Assembly (NCBI GenBank): GCA_028708425.1
Contig: JAQVYY010000018.1
Location: 1-56,877 of the forward strand
Source: Bacteroidales bacterium
GTDB lineage: Bacteria > Bacteroidota > Bacteroidia > Bacteroidales > Tenuifilaceae
DNA: 56,877 nucleotides
Direction: 5' to 3'
Shown: piece by piece, positions 27,049 through 36,187 of the stretch
Numbering within the stretch: position 1 is the stretch's first letter
How the letters are laid out: every line of letters begins with the position of its first letter
The notes under the pieces: model-generated
Database searches by the model: none
The model's input: the letters and a program-made list of their open reading frames with translations, nothing else
What the model was told of the DNA's origin: nothing
Program-made: the position numbers and the translations under genes

Positions 27049-27092
27049 CCCGCATTTAAACTCACCTTTTACAAATTTGATGGATAATGCGG
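27046..27092 (+). repeat. R1 mini element overlapping the POT transporter stop codon
   Basis: TAACCCGCATTTAAACTCAC, then the TTTTACAAATTTGATGGATA hairpin arm and ATGCGG. This is a short R1 form of 47 bp. TAA at 27046-27048 is the stop codon of the transporter gene. Confidence 0.65.
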
Positions 27093-27209
27093 AATAGTAT
27101 ATGAAACCAAAGTTACTATACATACCGCTAGTCAAAGAGTGTGTTTCATTTGCCTTTACATGAAAATATTGCCACTTTTGTTAATTATTTCACACCTAAA
27201 CAGAAGCTC

Positions 27210-28592
27210 ATGCCGCTAATAAAATCTATATCAGGGATAAGGGGAACCATAGGTGGTGCTCCAAACGAGGGATTAAACCCAATAAATATTGCGCTTTACA
27301 GCGCTGCATACGCCCAATGGGTAAAGGAAAGGAACAAAGGCAAAAAGTGTAAAGTGGTTGTTGGTCGTGATGCTCGCATCTCGGGCGAAATGGTTAGCAA
27401 CATAGTTATTGGCACCCTAACTGGTTCTGGGGTTGACGTTGTAAACTTAGGGCTTGCCACCACACCAACCGTTGAAATAGCGGTTACCGAAGAAAAAGCA
27501 CAGGGTGGCATTATTATTACAGCTAGCCACAATCCTAGGCACTGGAATGCGCTAAAGCTTCTTAACGAGCGGGGCGAGTTTTTACCCGATACCGACGGAA
27601 AGCTTGTGCTAGAATTTGCTGAAAAGAAAACATTCTCGTTCCCCGAGGTTGATGGGCTTGGGCATGCTGTTAATAACGACTCCTATTTAGATAAGCATAT
27701 TGAAAAAATACTGGAGTTGGAACTAGTGGACAAGGAGAGCATTGCAAATGCGAACCTCACAGTTGCAATAGACTGTGTTAATTCTGTTGGCGGATTAGCC
27801 ATTCCAAAACTACTAAAAGCGCTCGGCGTTAAAAATATTATTGAGCTATACACCGACCCAACGGGCGAATTTCCGCATAACCCCGAACCCCTTCCCGAAC
27901 ATTTAACCGAACTCTCAGAAGCGGTTAAGGCTCATAGTGCCCATGTAGGGTTTGTAGTTGATCCCGATGTTGACCGACTAGCCATAGTAAACGAAGATGG
28001 AACCATGTTTGGCGAAGAGTATACTCTAGTAGCCGTTGCCGATTATGTTTTAAGCAAAACTCCGGGCAATACTGTTTCTAACCTATCAAGTACTGCTGCC
28101 CTTCGCGATATTACCTTAAAACATGGTGGAAACTATTCGGCAGCAGCCGTTGGCGAGGTAAATGTTGTAGCAAAAATGCGCGAAACCAATGCCATTATTG
28201 GTGGCGAGGGGAATGGTGGAGTTATATACCCTACACTTCATGCTGGTCGCGATGCACTAGTGGGAATTGCTCTGTTTTTAACCCTTTTGGTTAAAAGCGG
28301 TAAAAAATGCTCAACATTAAAGAGCGAATATCCAGAATATCACATTTCAAAAAATAAGATTGAACTTAAAAAGGGCATGAACCCCGATGAGGTTTTAAAA
28401 AAACTAGAGAACCACTTCGTAAACGAAAAAACCAACACTACTGATGGGTTAAAAATTGATTTTGAGGGAGAATGGCTTCACCTAAGGAAATCGAATACAG
28501 AACCTATTATTAGAATATACGCCGAAAGTAGCACCCCAGAAAAAGCAGATGCGCTGGCTAAAAAGGCAATGGGTTTAATTTCGAAGATTTAA
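27210..28592 (+). CDS. glmM: Phosphoglucosamine mutase
   Basis: Interconverts glucosamine-6-phosphate and glucosamine-1-phosphate for cell-wall precursors. Started at MPLIKSISGIRGTIGG it is 460 aa; the ATG at 27141 would add 23 unlikely residues. The phospho-serine is S106 in TASHNPRHWNALK, the metal loop is DPDVDRLAIV (not the commonest DGDGDR), and the substrate-binding EGNGG and C-terminal RKSNTEPIIRIYAES are present. The alpha-D-phosphohexomutase family also includes phosphomannomutase, so the substrate rests on similarity to the Bacteroidota GlmM group. A mini R1 element separates it from the transporter gene. Confidence 0.82.
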   Translation: MPLIKSISGIRGTIGGAPNEGLNPINIALYSAAYAQWVKERNKGKKCKVVVGRDARISGEMVSNIVIGTLTGSGVDVVNLGLATTPTVEIAVTEEKAQGGIIITASHNPRHWNALKLLNERGEFLPDTDGKLVLEFAEKKTFSFPEVDGLGHAVNNDSYLDKHIEKILELELVDKESIANANLTVAIDCVNSVGGLAIPKLLKALGVKNIIELYTDPTGEFPHNPEPLPEHLTELSEAVKAHSAHVGFVVDPDVDRLAIVNEDGTMFGEEYTLVAVADYVLSKTPGNTVSNLSSTAALRDITLKHGGNYSAAAVGEVNVVAKMRETNAIIGGEGNGGVIYPTLHAGRDALVGIALFLTLLVKSGKKCSTLKSEYPEYHISKNKIELKKGMNPDEVLKKLENHFVNEKTNTTDGLKIDFEGEWLHLRKSNTEPIIRIYAESSTPEKADALAKKAMGLISKI

Positions 28593-28678
28593 CAAATGAG
28601 GGATTAAGCTTTCGGAAGTTACTGCTAGTCTCACCTGTAACTAAAATCTGCAATTACTTTATAATAATACAAATTAAA

Positions 28679-30058
28679 ATGAAGAAGAAAGTAATCATTG
28701 CCCTCTCTGCACTGGCAGCAATAATAATTATTATAGCTATCGCCACATCAAAAAAAACGGGAGTAATACCACAAAAAGTAAAGGTTAATAAAGGTCCTTT
28801 CGAGATTCTAGTAACCATAACCGGTGAATTGCAAGCAAAGAATAAAGAGGATATTACCGGTCCCTCTGAACTTCGCCAAAGTCGAAGCTTTAGGGTTTCG
28901 GATATAAAAATTCAGGATCTAATTCCAGAAGGTACCGTGGTTGACTCGGGTCAATACGTTGCCACACTCGACAGAAGCTCGCTGAGCAACAGGCTTAAAG
29001 AGTTAGAAGACGAAGAGGAAACCAGCCAGCAACAATTCTTAAAAACCCAGCTCGACACAACCCTTCAATTACGCAGCTTACGAGATGACCTTATAAACCT
29101 AGAGTTCGAGCTGGAGGAAAAACAGATAGTGGTTGACCAATCGAAGTTTGAACCCCCAGCCACCCAACGGCAGGCACAAATTAACCTAGAGCGTGCCGAG
29201 CGAAACTTTAAGCAGGCCAAGCGGAACTACACGCTAAAAAAAGAACAAGCTGAAGCCTCAATGCGCGAGGTATCAATAAGTTTAGCTCGACAAAAACGTG
29301 AAAAACAAGACATGCTAAATGTGCTAGAAAAATTCATTATTAAAGCACCAAAACCTGGCATGGTTATTTACTTCAGAGAATGGGGTGGGCAAAAACGAAG
29401 CGTTGGGTCAAGCATCAGCCCATGGGATTTAACCGTTGCAACGCTTCCCGACCTATCGGTAATGATTTCAAAAACCTATGTTAACGAAATTGATGTTAGT
29501 AAGCTAAAGGTAAACCAGCCCGTTCGAATTGGTGTTGACGCTTTCCCCGAAAAAGCGTACACGGGTGTTGTAACCGATGTTGCAAACATTGGCGAACAGC
29601 TACCCAACACCGATGCAAAAGTTTTTGAGGTAATAATTAGGGTTAATGAGTATGACCCAATACTTCGCCCCTCAATGACCACCAGCAACCAGATTGTAAC
29701 TCGAAGCTTTGATGACGTTCTTTACATTCCGCTTGAAGCGGTTAATGCTGGAGATAGTATTAGCTTTGTTTATACCACAAAAAACAAAAAGCAGATAGTA
29801 ATGCTAGGCGAACAGAACGAAAACTTTATTATAGTTGAGAAAGGGTTAAACGAAAACGAAGAGGTGTACATTAGCATTCCTGAGAATACCGATAAATTCA
29901 CCCTTGCTGGTTTAGAGTTAATACCCGAAATTAAAGCCCGATTAGCAGAACAGAAACAGAAAGAGGAGCAGGCTAAAGTCGACAACAGGGAAAATGGAAA
30001 TAAGCTTCGAAGACCCCGAGGTAGAGGCGGTCGAATGCCCAACCAAAACAGCAAGTAG
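28679..30058 (+). CDS. Efflux periplasmic adaptor subunit (HlyD/MacA-like)
   Basis: A membrane-fusion protein linking an inner-membrane permease to an outer-membrane channel. Of 459 aa, residues about 5-23 are a single membrane anchor. The lipoyl/barrel-sandwich halves flank a long coiled coil (about 95-215, ELEDEEETSQQQFL to SISLARQKREKQD), followed by a beta-barrel domain (FPEKAYTGVVTDVANIGE). The C-terminal tail is Arg/Gly/Asn-rich (RRPRGRGGRMPNQNSK). It is the first gene of a three-gene cluster with the FtsX-type permease 68 bp downstream and a TolC-like channel. The exported substrate is unknown. Confidence 0.88.
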   Translation: MKKKVIIALSALAAIIIIIAIATSKKTGVIPQKVKVNKGPFEILVTITGELQAKNKEDITGPSELRQSRSFRVSDIKIQDLIPEGTVVDSGQYVATLDRSSLSNRLKELEDEEETSQQQFLKTQLDTTLQLRSLRDDLINLEFELEEKQIVVDQSKFEPPATQRQAQINLERAERNFKQAKRNYTLKKEQAEASMREVSISLARQKREKQDMLNVLEKFIIKAPKPGMVIYFREWGGQKRSVGSSISPWDLTVATLPDLSVMISKTYVNEIDVSKLKVNQPVRIGVDAFPEKAYTGVVTDVANIGEQLPNTDAKVFEVIIRVNEYDPILRPSMTTSNQIVTRSFDDVLYIPLEAVNAGDSISFVYTTKNKKQIVMLGEQNENFIIVEKGLNENEEVYISIPENTDKFTLAGLELIPEIKARLAEQKQKEEQAKVDNRENGNKLRRPRGRGGRMPNQNSK

Positions 30059-30126
30059 CTGGGGTTACTAAATTTTACAGCTGATTTTTAAAAAATCGGC
30101 TACATAACAAATTAAGCGAACATAAG

Positions 30127-31473
30127 ATGTACAAACGCTATTTACACGATATAACCATTGCTGTTGAGTCAATCCTCTCAAATAAATTAAAATCAGTATT
30201 AACGGCACTAGGCATTATTTTTGGGGTTGCTGCCGTAATAAGCATGATGGCCATAGGCAATGGGGCACAGCAAGAAATCCTAGAGCAAATGGAAATGGTT
30301 GGGGTTAACAACATCATCATAAATCCTATTTTTGAAGAGAAGGATGACACTTCGGATCAAGAGGGTGGGGAGACAGAAAAGCAAAAATTTTCGCCAGGAT
30401 TAACCCTTCTCGATATGGAAGCAATACAACAAATTATTCCTGCCGTCGAAAAAGTGAGCCCCGAAATTAGCCTTAACTCGTTTGTACAGTTCAGCTCATT
30501 CAGAATGCCAGCAAAAATATTGGGCGTTTCGCCCGACTACTTTGAGCTTTTTAACCTACCCCTAGAGCAAGGAACATTTTTTACCAACTACCAGCTTGAA
30601 CACGGTATACCCGTTTGTATTATTGGGGCTAATATAAAAAATAGATTTTTTAGTGGCACCAACCCCATCGGACAATACATAAAGTTTGGTCAGGTTTGGC
30701 TGCAAGTAATTGGCATTCTCGAAAAAACGGATATCACGCTCACTGGTTTTGAAAGTGCTGGCGTTAATGTGTACAACGATAACGTTTACATCCCGGTGAA
30801 AACCATGCTAATGCGATACAAAAACCGAGCATTGGTCAACACAAAGAAGAGTCAGGTTATAAGTGGCAGAGGCATGTTTCGAATAGTTGGAATTTCAGCC
30901 GAAACTCAATCGCAGCAAAATTACCACCAGCTAGACAGGATTATTGTTCAGGTTGCTAAAACCGAAGATATACCTAGCACCACTGATATATTAAGCCGCA
31001 TGATGCTAAGGCGACATGCAGGGGTTAAAGATTTTGAGATAATTGTACCCGAGTTGCTACTAAAGCAGCAGCAACGAACGAAGGATATATTCAACATTGT
31101 GCTAGGCGCCATAGCAAGCATTTCGCTTGTGGTAGGTGGTATTGGCATTATGAATATTATGTTTGCCTCGGTTATGGAGCGAATAAAAGAAATTGGAACA
31201 CGTTTGGCCATCGGCGCAAAAAAAGCCGACATAGTTGCCCAATTCCTTTCCGAAGCTGTGCTTATAAGCGTTTCGGGAGGGCTTATTGGAATTATTCTTG
31301 GGGTAGTATTATCGTTTCTTATTACCCGCATATCGGGCATTTTAACCGTAATATCACCCCTATCGGTTGTAGTAGCTTTTGGCGTATCGGCAGCGGTTGG
31401 AGTAATTTTCGGACTCTCGCCAGCGAAAAGAGCTGCAGACAAAGACCCCATTGAATCGTTACGTTACGAATAA
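30127..31473 (+). CDS. MacB-like ABC transporter permease
   Basis: A 448-residue inner-membrane subunit. Residues about 10-40 start with a helix typical of the MacB periplasmic core family (AVESILSNKLKSVLTALGIIFGVAA), followed by a large periplasmic domain to about residue 330. A three-helix FtsX domain comes last (GGIGIMNIMFASVMERIKEIG, LAIGAKKADIVAQFLSEA). Unlike MacB it has no fused ATPase, and no ATPase gene is next to it. The nucleotide-binding subunit must therefore be encoded elsewhere or shared. It overlaps no neighbour and has TolC-like and adaptor genes on either side in one operon. Confidence 0.88.
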   Translation: MYKRYLHDITIAVESILSNKLKSVLTALGIIFGVAAVISMMAIGNGAQQEILEQMEMVGVNNIIINPIFEEKDDTSDQEGGETEKQKFSPGLTLLDMEAIQQIIPAVEKVSPEISLNSFVQFSSFRMPAKILGVSPDYFELFNLPLEQGTFFTNYQLEHGIPVCIIGANIKNRFFSGTNPIGQYIKFGQVWLQVIGILEKTDITLTGFESAGVNVYNDNVYIPVKTMLMRYKNRALVNTKKSQVISGRGMFRIVGISAETQSQQNYHQLDRIIVQVAKTEDIPSTTDILSRMMLRRHAGVKDFEIIVPELLLKQQQRTKDIFNIVLGAIASISLVVGGIGIMNIMFASVMERIKEIGTRLAIGAKKADIVAQFLSEAVLISVSGGLIGIILGVVLSFLITRISGILTVISPLSVVVAFGVSAAVGVIFGLSPAKRAADKDPIESLRYE

Positions 31474-31494
31474 TACTTGAAATATTTTACTACT

Positions 31495-32979
31495 ATGTAC
31501 CCAAAAAAAACTCTCCTAAACCTACTGCTGTTACTCTCCATAAGCGTTTCTTTTTCGCAAACAGCAACCACTACCCTATCTATCGACGATGTGCTCGAGC
31601 TAGCAAGAGACTATTCGCCTCAAGCCATACTAGCTAAGCATCAATTCCGTTCGGCATACTGGGAACACAGAACATATAAGGCCGAGTATTTACCTAGCCT
31701 CACCCTTAACGGAACCTTTCCCAATCTAAACAGGAGTCTCGTTCGCTATCAACTAGAAGATGGCACCTATAAGTATATTGAAGAAAACTCGAACACTGCC
31801 TCGCTGGGGCTATCGTTAAATCAAAATATTGGACTAACTGGCGGCAGGATTTTTGCCAGCTCAAACCTTGAGCGCACCGATTTCTTTGGAGATAATAGCG
31901 GAAAAAACTACATGTCTGTACCAATACAGCTTGGTTTTAGCCAACCAATATTCGGCTTCAACGAGCTAAAGTGGAAGAAAAAGGTTGAACCCCTAAAGTA
32001 TTTAGAGGCAAAGCGAAAATACATCGAGTCGATGGAAACAATTGCAGGTGAAGCCATTCAGTACTTTTTCGATCTCGTTTTGGCACAACAAAACGTTAAA
32101 ACGGCTATGCTAAACTACGCCAACACCGACACGCTCTATCAAATAGCAAAAGGACGATATAACATTGGTACCATTGCCGAAAATGAATTGCTCCAAATGG
32201 AACTAAGCTACCTAAATGCTGGCAGCTCTGTGAATGAGGCCGAAATTGACCTACAGCTAAAGAAATTCAGGCTAACATCGTTTTTAGGCATGAAAGACGA
32301 CTACGATATTGAGCTAATAGTTCCAACTCATTTCCCAAAAACAAAATTAAAGTTTGATAATGTATTCTCACTTGCCAAATCAAATAATCCAACAATAATT
32401 CAGTTCGAACGACAAGTAATTGAATCGGACAGAAATGTGGCACAGGCAAAGGCCAACCGCGGTTTTAGCGCGAATCTTTTTGCCACCTATGGCCTTACTC
32501 AGCGCTCAGAAGAGTTTAAGGATGCCTATATCGACCCAATGGATCAGCAAGGCGTTAGGGTTGGGTTAACCGTTCCGATACTCGACTGGGGCCTTGGCCG
32601 AGGAAGGGTAAAAATGGCCGAATCGAGTCGCGAGGTAGTAAAAACGAATATCCAGCAGTCGCTCATCGATTTTGAGCAGAATATCTTTCTTAAAGTAATG
32701 GAGTTCAACCTACAAGAAACCCAGCTACAGCTTACAGCCAAAGCCGACACCATTGCGCAAAATCGATACAATGTAACTAAAGAACGGTTTTTAATTGGTA
32801 AAATTGATGTGATAGAGCTAAATATCGCCCAAACCGAACGGGATAATGCTCGCTCAAAATACATTTCGGCCATGAGAAACTACTGGCAATTTTACTACGA
32901 AATGCGTAAGCTTACACAATTTAATTTTATTGAAGACAAGCCTATTGAGGTGGAATTTGAAACGCTAATTGAAAATTAG
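31495..32979 (+). CDS. TolC-family outer membrane efflux channel
   Basis: Outer-membrane exit duct of the adaptor-permease system. The start at ATG 31495 (MYPKKTLLN) gives 494 aa and a signal peptide ending near VSFSQ; the longer frame from 31477 begins with TTG and is rejected. Two repeats of the outer-membrane-efflux fold are visible: long helices (ALAAKQ-type stretches such as LARDYSPQAILAKHQ and VIESDRNVAQAKANRG) separated by beta segments (LGLSLNQNIG and VGLTVPILDWGLGRGRVKMAE). The family is clear; the substrate is not. It directly follows the permease with a 21-bp gap. Confidence 0.88.
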   Translation: MYPKKTLLNLLLLLSISVSFSQTATTTLSIDDVLELARDYSPQAILAKHQFRSAYWEHRTYKAEYLPSLTLNGTFPNLNRSLVRYQLEDGTYKYIEENSNTASLGLSLNQNIGLTGGRIFASSNLERTDFFGDNSGKNYMSVPIQLGFSQPIFGFNELKWKKKVEPLKYLEAKRKYIESMETIAGEAIQYFFDLVLAQQNVKTAMLNYANTDTLYQIAKGRYNIGTIAENELLQMELSYLNAGSSVNEAEIDLQLKKFRLTSFLGMKDDYDIELIVPTHFPKTKLKFDNVFSLAKSNNPTIIQFERQVIESDRNVAQAKANRGFSANLFATYGLTQRSEEFKDAYIDPMDQQGVRVGLTVPILDWGLGRGRVKMAESSREVVKTNIQQSLIDFEQNIFLKVMEFNLQETQLQLTAKADTIAQNRYNVTKERFLIGKIDVIELNIAQTERDNARSKYISAMRNYWQFYYEMRKLTQFNFIEDKPIEVEFETLIEN

Positions 32980-32986
32980 CTTAGTA

Positions 32987-33014
32987 CAATAAATTTGATA
33001 AATAATGTGGGTTA
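32987..33014 (-). repeat. R1 end fragment
   Basis: CAATAAATTTGATAAATAAT followed by GTGGGTTA matches one terminal hairpin arm of R1, with the rest missing. It lies eight bases after the TolC gene stop. Confidence 0.4.
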
Positions 33015-33024
33015 AATACAAGGG

Positions 33025-33669
33025 TTAAGGAGCCAACCGCTCAATAATCCATTCATCGTTATGTAGTGTGTACTGTATGCGATCGTGAAGTCGGTTTGAC
33101 CTACCCTGCCAAAACTCAAATAACGAAGGAATCAAAGCATAACCGCCCCAATTGGGGGGTCTGGGAATCGTTTTCCCCGAAAACTCCTCCCGAAAATCGG
33201 AGTTTAAGCTCTCTAAATATTTTCGACTTGGAATAACCTTGCTTTGGGGCGAAGCCCAGGCGCTAATCTTGCTTTTGGTCGGGCGGTTTCTAAAATATTC
33301 GTCCGACTGCTCCTCGTTCACTTTTTTAATAGCCCCCTCAATACGAACCTCTCGCTGTAATTCAGGCCAAAAAAAGAGCAAAGCGCCGTAAGGGTTTTGT
33401 AGTATCTCAAGCCCTTTTCGGCTATCGTAGTTTGTATAAAAGGTAAACCCGGTATCGACCTCTTTTAGCAATACTATTCTTGCCGAAGGTTTGCCGTCGA
33501 ATGTAGATGTAGCTAAAGTCATTGCGGTAGGCTCGTTGCACTGCAACTGTATTGCCTCGGTTAGCCACTTATTAAAAAACGCATGGGGGTCTGTACCCAC
33601 ATCTGACTCGGTAAGTTTTTTTAGGGTGTACTCATCTCTTATTTCTGAAATTTTCTGAATAGTCATCAT
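33025..33669 (-). CDS. pdxH: Pyridoxine/pyridoxamine 5'-phosphate oxidase
   Basis: An FMN enzyme that makes pyridoxal 5'-phosphate, using oxygen. The 214-residue protein shows the split-barrel FMN fold: family blocks PHAFFNKWLTEAIQ, KPSARIVLLKEVDTGFTFYT, QREVRIEGAI, WASPQSKVI and the C-terminal FEFWQGRSNRLHDRIQY that forms the substrate and FMN site. A second ATG at 33666 is equally possible. The 5' end overlaps the upstream yihY-family gene by 38 bases, which indicates a single operon and probable translational coupling. Confidence 0.95.
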   Translation of the reverse strand: MMTIQKISEIRDEYTLKKLTESDVGTDPHAFFNKWLTEAIQLQCNEPTAMTLATSTFDGKPSARIVLLKEVDTGFTFYTNYDSRKGLEILQNPYGALLFFWPELQREVRIEGAIKKVNEEQSDEYFRNRPTKSKISAWASPQSKVIPSRKYLESLNSDFREEFSGKTIPRPPNWGGYALIPSLFEFWQGRSNRLHDRIQYTLHNDEWIIERLAP

Positions 33670-34627
33670 TCAAAACTCTTACATTCAACCTGTTTTTAGC
33701 CGTAGTTATACTTGCATTAATCTCGTAGCCAACTATAAGACCTATGGCGTTAAGGAACATCCAAATCATTAAAGCCAAAAGGCTACCAATAGAACCATAA
33801 AGCTTGTTATACTGGCCAAAATTATTAACATAAAACGAAAACCCAATGGATGTAACCATAATCATTGCCGTTGCCATTATAGATCCTGCAGATATAAATC
33901 GAAATTTTGTTCGCCGGGCAGGAGCCATATAGTACAAAAAAGAAATTGAAAAAAAAATCAACATGACAATTACAACCCACCGAATAACAACAATAATATA
34001 GTAGGTAAAGTTTAGCTGAAGCATATCTTTTTGGACCAAAAAGTTTAATGTTGCCTGGCCAAAGAAAACCAATGCAACAGATATGGTTAGCAAAAGCGGC
34101 AATAAAAAGGTAAGCATAAATGCCACTAAATGCTGATTAATAAAGGGTCGCATTTCGATAGAATGGTAGGTGGCATTAAAGGCATCAATTAGCGCATTAA
34201 TGCCATTATGCGCAAAAAACACCGCAACAATAAATCCAAACGAAAGCAATCCCCAGCTACGGTGTGTTACCACATCGACTAGAGTATGCTCAACCATATT
34301 AAAAGTAGTGATTGGTAGCACCTCCTCAATTAAATTTAGAAGTTGCAGCTGGAAATTATCAATTGGGATATAGGGTATTAGCGTAAAAAAAAATATCAGC
34401 GTTGGAAATAGAGCCACAAAAAAATTGAATGCCACTGCCGATGCCCTAGTGGTAATGCTTCCCTTTACAATACCGTTTGCAAAAAGAGTGATCACATCGT
34501 AAATGGGGACACCCTGAAACCCCACAAAGCTCACCCGTTTTGCCTTACGGATAGCAAGCTTACCGTAAATATTTATTCTCCTAATAAAAAATTTAAAATA
34601 TCTAACAACCTTTCTGGTAACTGGCAT
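33632..34627 (-). CDS. YihY/BrkB-family inner-membrane protein
   Basis: A 331-residue integral membrane protein with about six hydrophobic helices (ASAVAFNFFVALFPTLIFFF, AFMLTFLLPLLLTISVALVF, VIRWVVIVMLIFFSISFLYY, LLALMIWMFLNAIGLIVGY). The family signature is present in GSIGSLLALMIWMFLNAIG and EINA. It was once called RNase BN, but the transport function of the family is not settled. It overlaps pdxH downstream by 38 bases and follows nadC after 20 bases, so it is inside the DUF4783-nadC-yihY-pdxH operon. Confidence 0.9.
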   Translation of the reverse strand: MPVTRKVVRYFKFFIRRINIYGKLAIRKAKRVSFVGFQGVPIYDVITLFANGIVKGSITTRASAVAFNFFVALFPTLIFFFTLIPYIPIDNFQLQLLNLIEEVLPITTFNMVEHTLVDVVTHRSWGLLSFGFIVAVFFAHNGINALIDAFNATYHSIEMRPFINQHLVAFMLTFLLPLLLTISVALVFFGQATLNFLVQKDMLQLNFTYYIIVVIRWVVIVMLIFFSISFLYYMAPARRTKFRFISAGSIMATAMIMVTSIGFSFYVNNFGQYNKLYGSIGSLLALMIWMFLNAIGLIVGYEINASITTAKNRLNVRVLNDDYSENFRNKR

Positions 34628-34647
34628 TCTACTATTTGCCGATTTTA

Positions 34648-35484
34648 TTAAACTTTTTTCAAATTCATATCCAGACTCTTAATCTGATGTGTTAAAGCAC
34701 CTACCGAAATAAAATCAACCCCAGCTTCGGCATAACCCCTAATGGTTTCAAGCGTAATTCCACCAGATGATTCGGTCTCGAAGCGTCCGTTAATCAGCTC
34801 AACCGCCTGCTTAGTAAGCTCAACACTAAAATTATCGAGCATAATTCGTGTTACGCCACCAATTCTCATAACCCGCTGTATCTCGTCAAGATTTCGAGTT
34901 TCTATCTCAATATCAATTTTCTTTCCCAGCTTATCCACATAGGCATTTGCCTTCCTTATGGCCTGTTCAATTCCCCCAGCAAAATCAACATGGTTATCCT
35001 TAAGCATAATCATATCAAAAAGCCCCATTCGGTGGTTTTCACCTCCCCCAATTTTAACTGCCAACTTATCGAAAACACGCATACCGGGTGTAGTTTTCCG
35101 GGTATCGAGGATTTTGGCCTTGGTCCCCTCAATTTGCTTAACGTAAATATTTGTTTGGGTTGCAATACCACTCATTCGTTGCATTACATTTAGTACAATT
35201 CGCTCAGCCTGTAGCAACGAGTGCACTTTGCCTGCTGCACTAAACCCAATATCACCTATACCAACAACGCTTCCATCGGATAAAAAGGGGGTAAACTGTA
35301 TTTCGCTATCAATACGATGATAAATTTGTTTCGCAATATCAACCCCTGCCAAAACGCCAACATCCTTGGCCATAAGTTGTACCTTGCCCATAGCAGTATT
35401 GGGTATACACGACAATGACGAATGATCTCCATCGCCAATGTCCTCGGCAATGGCAATATCAATTAATTTGAATATTAACGACAT
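34648..35484 (-). CDS. nadC: Quinolinate phosphoribosyltransferase (nicotinate-nucleotide diphosphorylase)
   Basis: Makes nicotinic acid mononucleotide from quinolinate and PRPP in de novo NAD synthesis. From MSLIFKLIDIAIAED it is 278 aa; an ATG 42 bases upstream would add 14 residues that do not match the family. Landmarks are EDIGDGDHSS at the N-terminus, AERIVLNVMQRMSGIATQT, ILDTRKTTPGMR for the PRPP region, GGGENHRMGLFDMIMLKDNH and ESSGGITLETI. It is the second gene of an operon with a DUF4783 gene (44-bp gap) and yihY (20-bp gap). Confidence 0.96.
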   Translation of the reverse strand: MSLIFKLIDIAIAEDIGDGDHSSLSCIPNTAMGKVQLMAKDVGVLAGVDIAKQIYHRIDSEIQFTPFLSDGSVVGIGDIGFSAAGKVHSLLQAERIVLNVMQRMSGIATQTNIYVKQIEGTKAKILDTRKTTPGMRVFDKLAVKIGGGENHRMGLFDMIMLKDNHVDFAGGIEQAIRKANAYVDKLGKKIDIEIETRNLDEIQRVMRIGGVTRIMLDNFSVELTKQAVELINGRFETESSGGITLETIRGYAEAGVDFISVGALTHQIKSLDMNLKKV

Positions 35485-35528
35485 AATACAATTATAAGAT
35501 TTAAAGGTGATTTTGAGCCCTGACAAAT

Positions 35529-35939
35529 TTAACTACGCTCAACTCGTATTTGGTGAATTAAGTGCTTGCTATTCTCAATTTTCATAAATATCGAAACCCT
35601 AAAATTTCCCGAACTGGTAATCAAGGTACCAATTGCAAAGCTAGTATTTCCTTTATTCCCTTCGTGATTAACTTTAAATGATTTGGGCTTGTTGCGGGTA
35701 AAAAAGTTTTTCATCATCAGCTCAGCCTGAGACTTGCTGTAAATATTATCCTCATTAAACAGCTCTAGCTCAACAGTAGAATTAAGGTATTTACCTAACG
35801 CTGCTGAATCGCCTGTTTTAAAAATTACAGTAATTGTATCTATAAAACTTTCGCTAGGTACTGGCTGACCATAACCACTATATGCTGCACTACTTATTGC
35901 CAAAACAAAAAAGACGATAATTTTTTTTCTCATATTCAT
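35529..35939 (-). CDS. DUF4783 exported protein
   Basis: A 136-residue protein with a signal peptide (about 1-24, MNMRKKIIVFFVLAISSAAY, cut near GYGQ). The mature part is a small alpha+beta, NTF2-like-looking domain (ITVIFKTGDSAALGKYLN, then SQAELMMKNFF and GNFRVSIFMKIE). It matches what I recall of DUF4783, which is often encoded beside nadC in this phylum. The function is unknown. It is the first gene of the operon, so its promoter drives the following three. The start may be ATG 35939 or 35933. Confidence 0.7.
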   Translation of the reverse strand: MNMRKKIIVFFVLAISSAAYSGYGQPVPSESFIDTITVIFKTGDSAALGKYLNSTVELELFNEDNIYSKSQAELMMKNFFTRNKPKSFKVNHEGNKGNTSFAIGTLITSSGNFRVSIFMKIENSKHLIHQIRVERS

Positions 35940-36083
35940 ATATCTTTAACTTTCGGCTAAATACTTATTATTGTGAAAATTACATCCTATATTTAGATAC
36001 GATTTTAGTACAAAAAATACGCCATAAATTGTACTTACCAAAAGAATTAGGCCAATACGCCGTATAATCATCTAACACCCTAC

Positions 36084-36127
36084 TAACCCCAATTATTCAT
36101 CTTTTACAAATTTGATGAATAATACGG
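36084..36127 (-). repeat. R1 mini element
   Basis: TAACCCCAATTATTCATC, a TTTTACAAATTT loop, then GATGAATAATACGG: a nearly perfect 44-bp hairpin made from both R1 ends with no internal region. Confidence 0.75.
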
Positions 36128-36187
36128 ACTAATTGTAAAAGTAATAAAAAAAGCACTAGAATCAAACCCAAACGTTTTATTATAAAA

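Noticed and set aside
30948-31451. Long frame (167 codons) antisense to the permease gene
   Set aside because: It lies entirely inside a well-supported gene on the other strand and has no family signature; it follows from codon bias.
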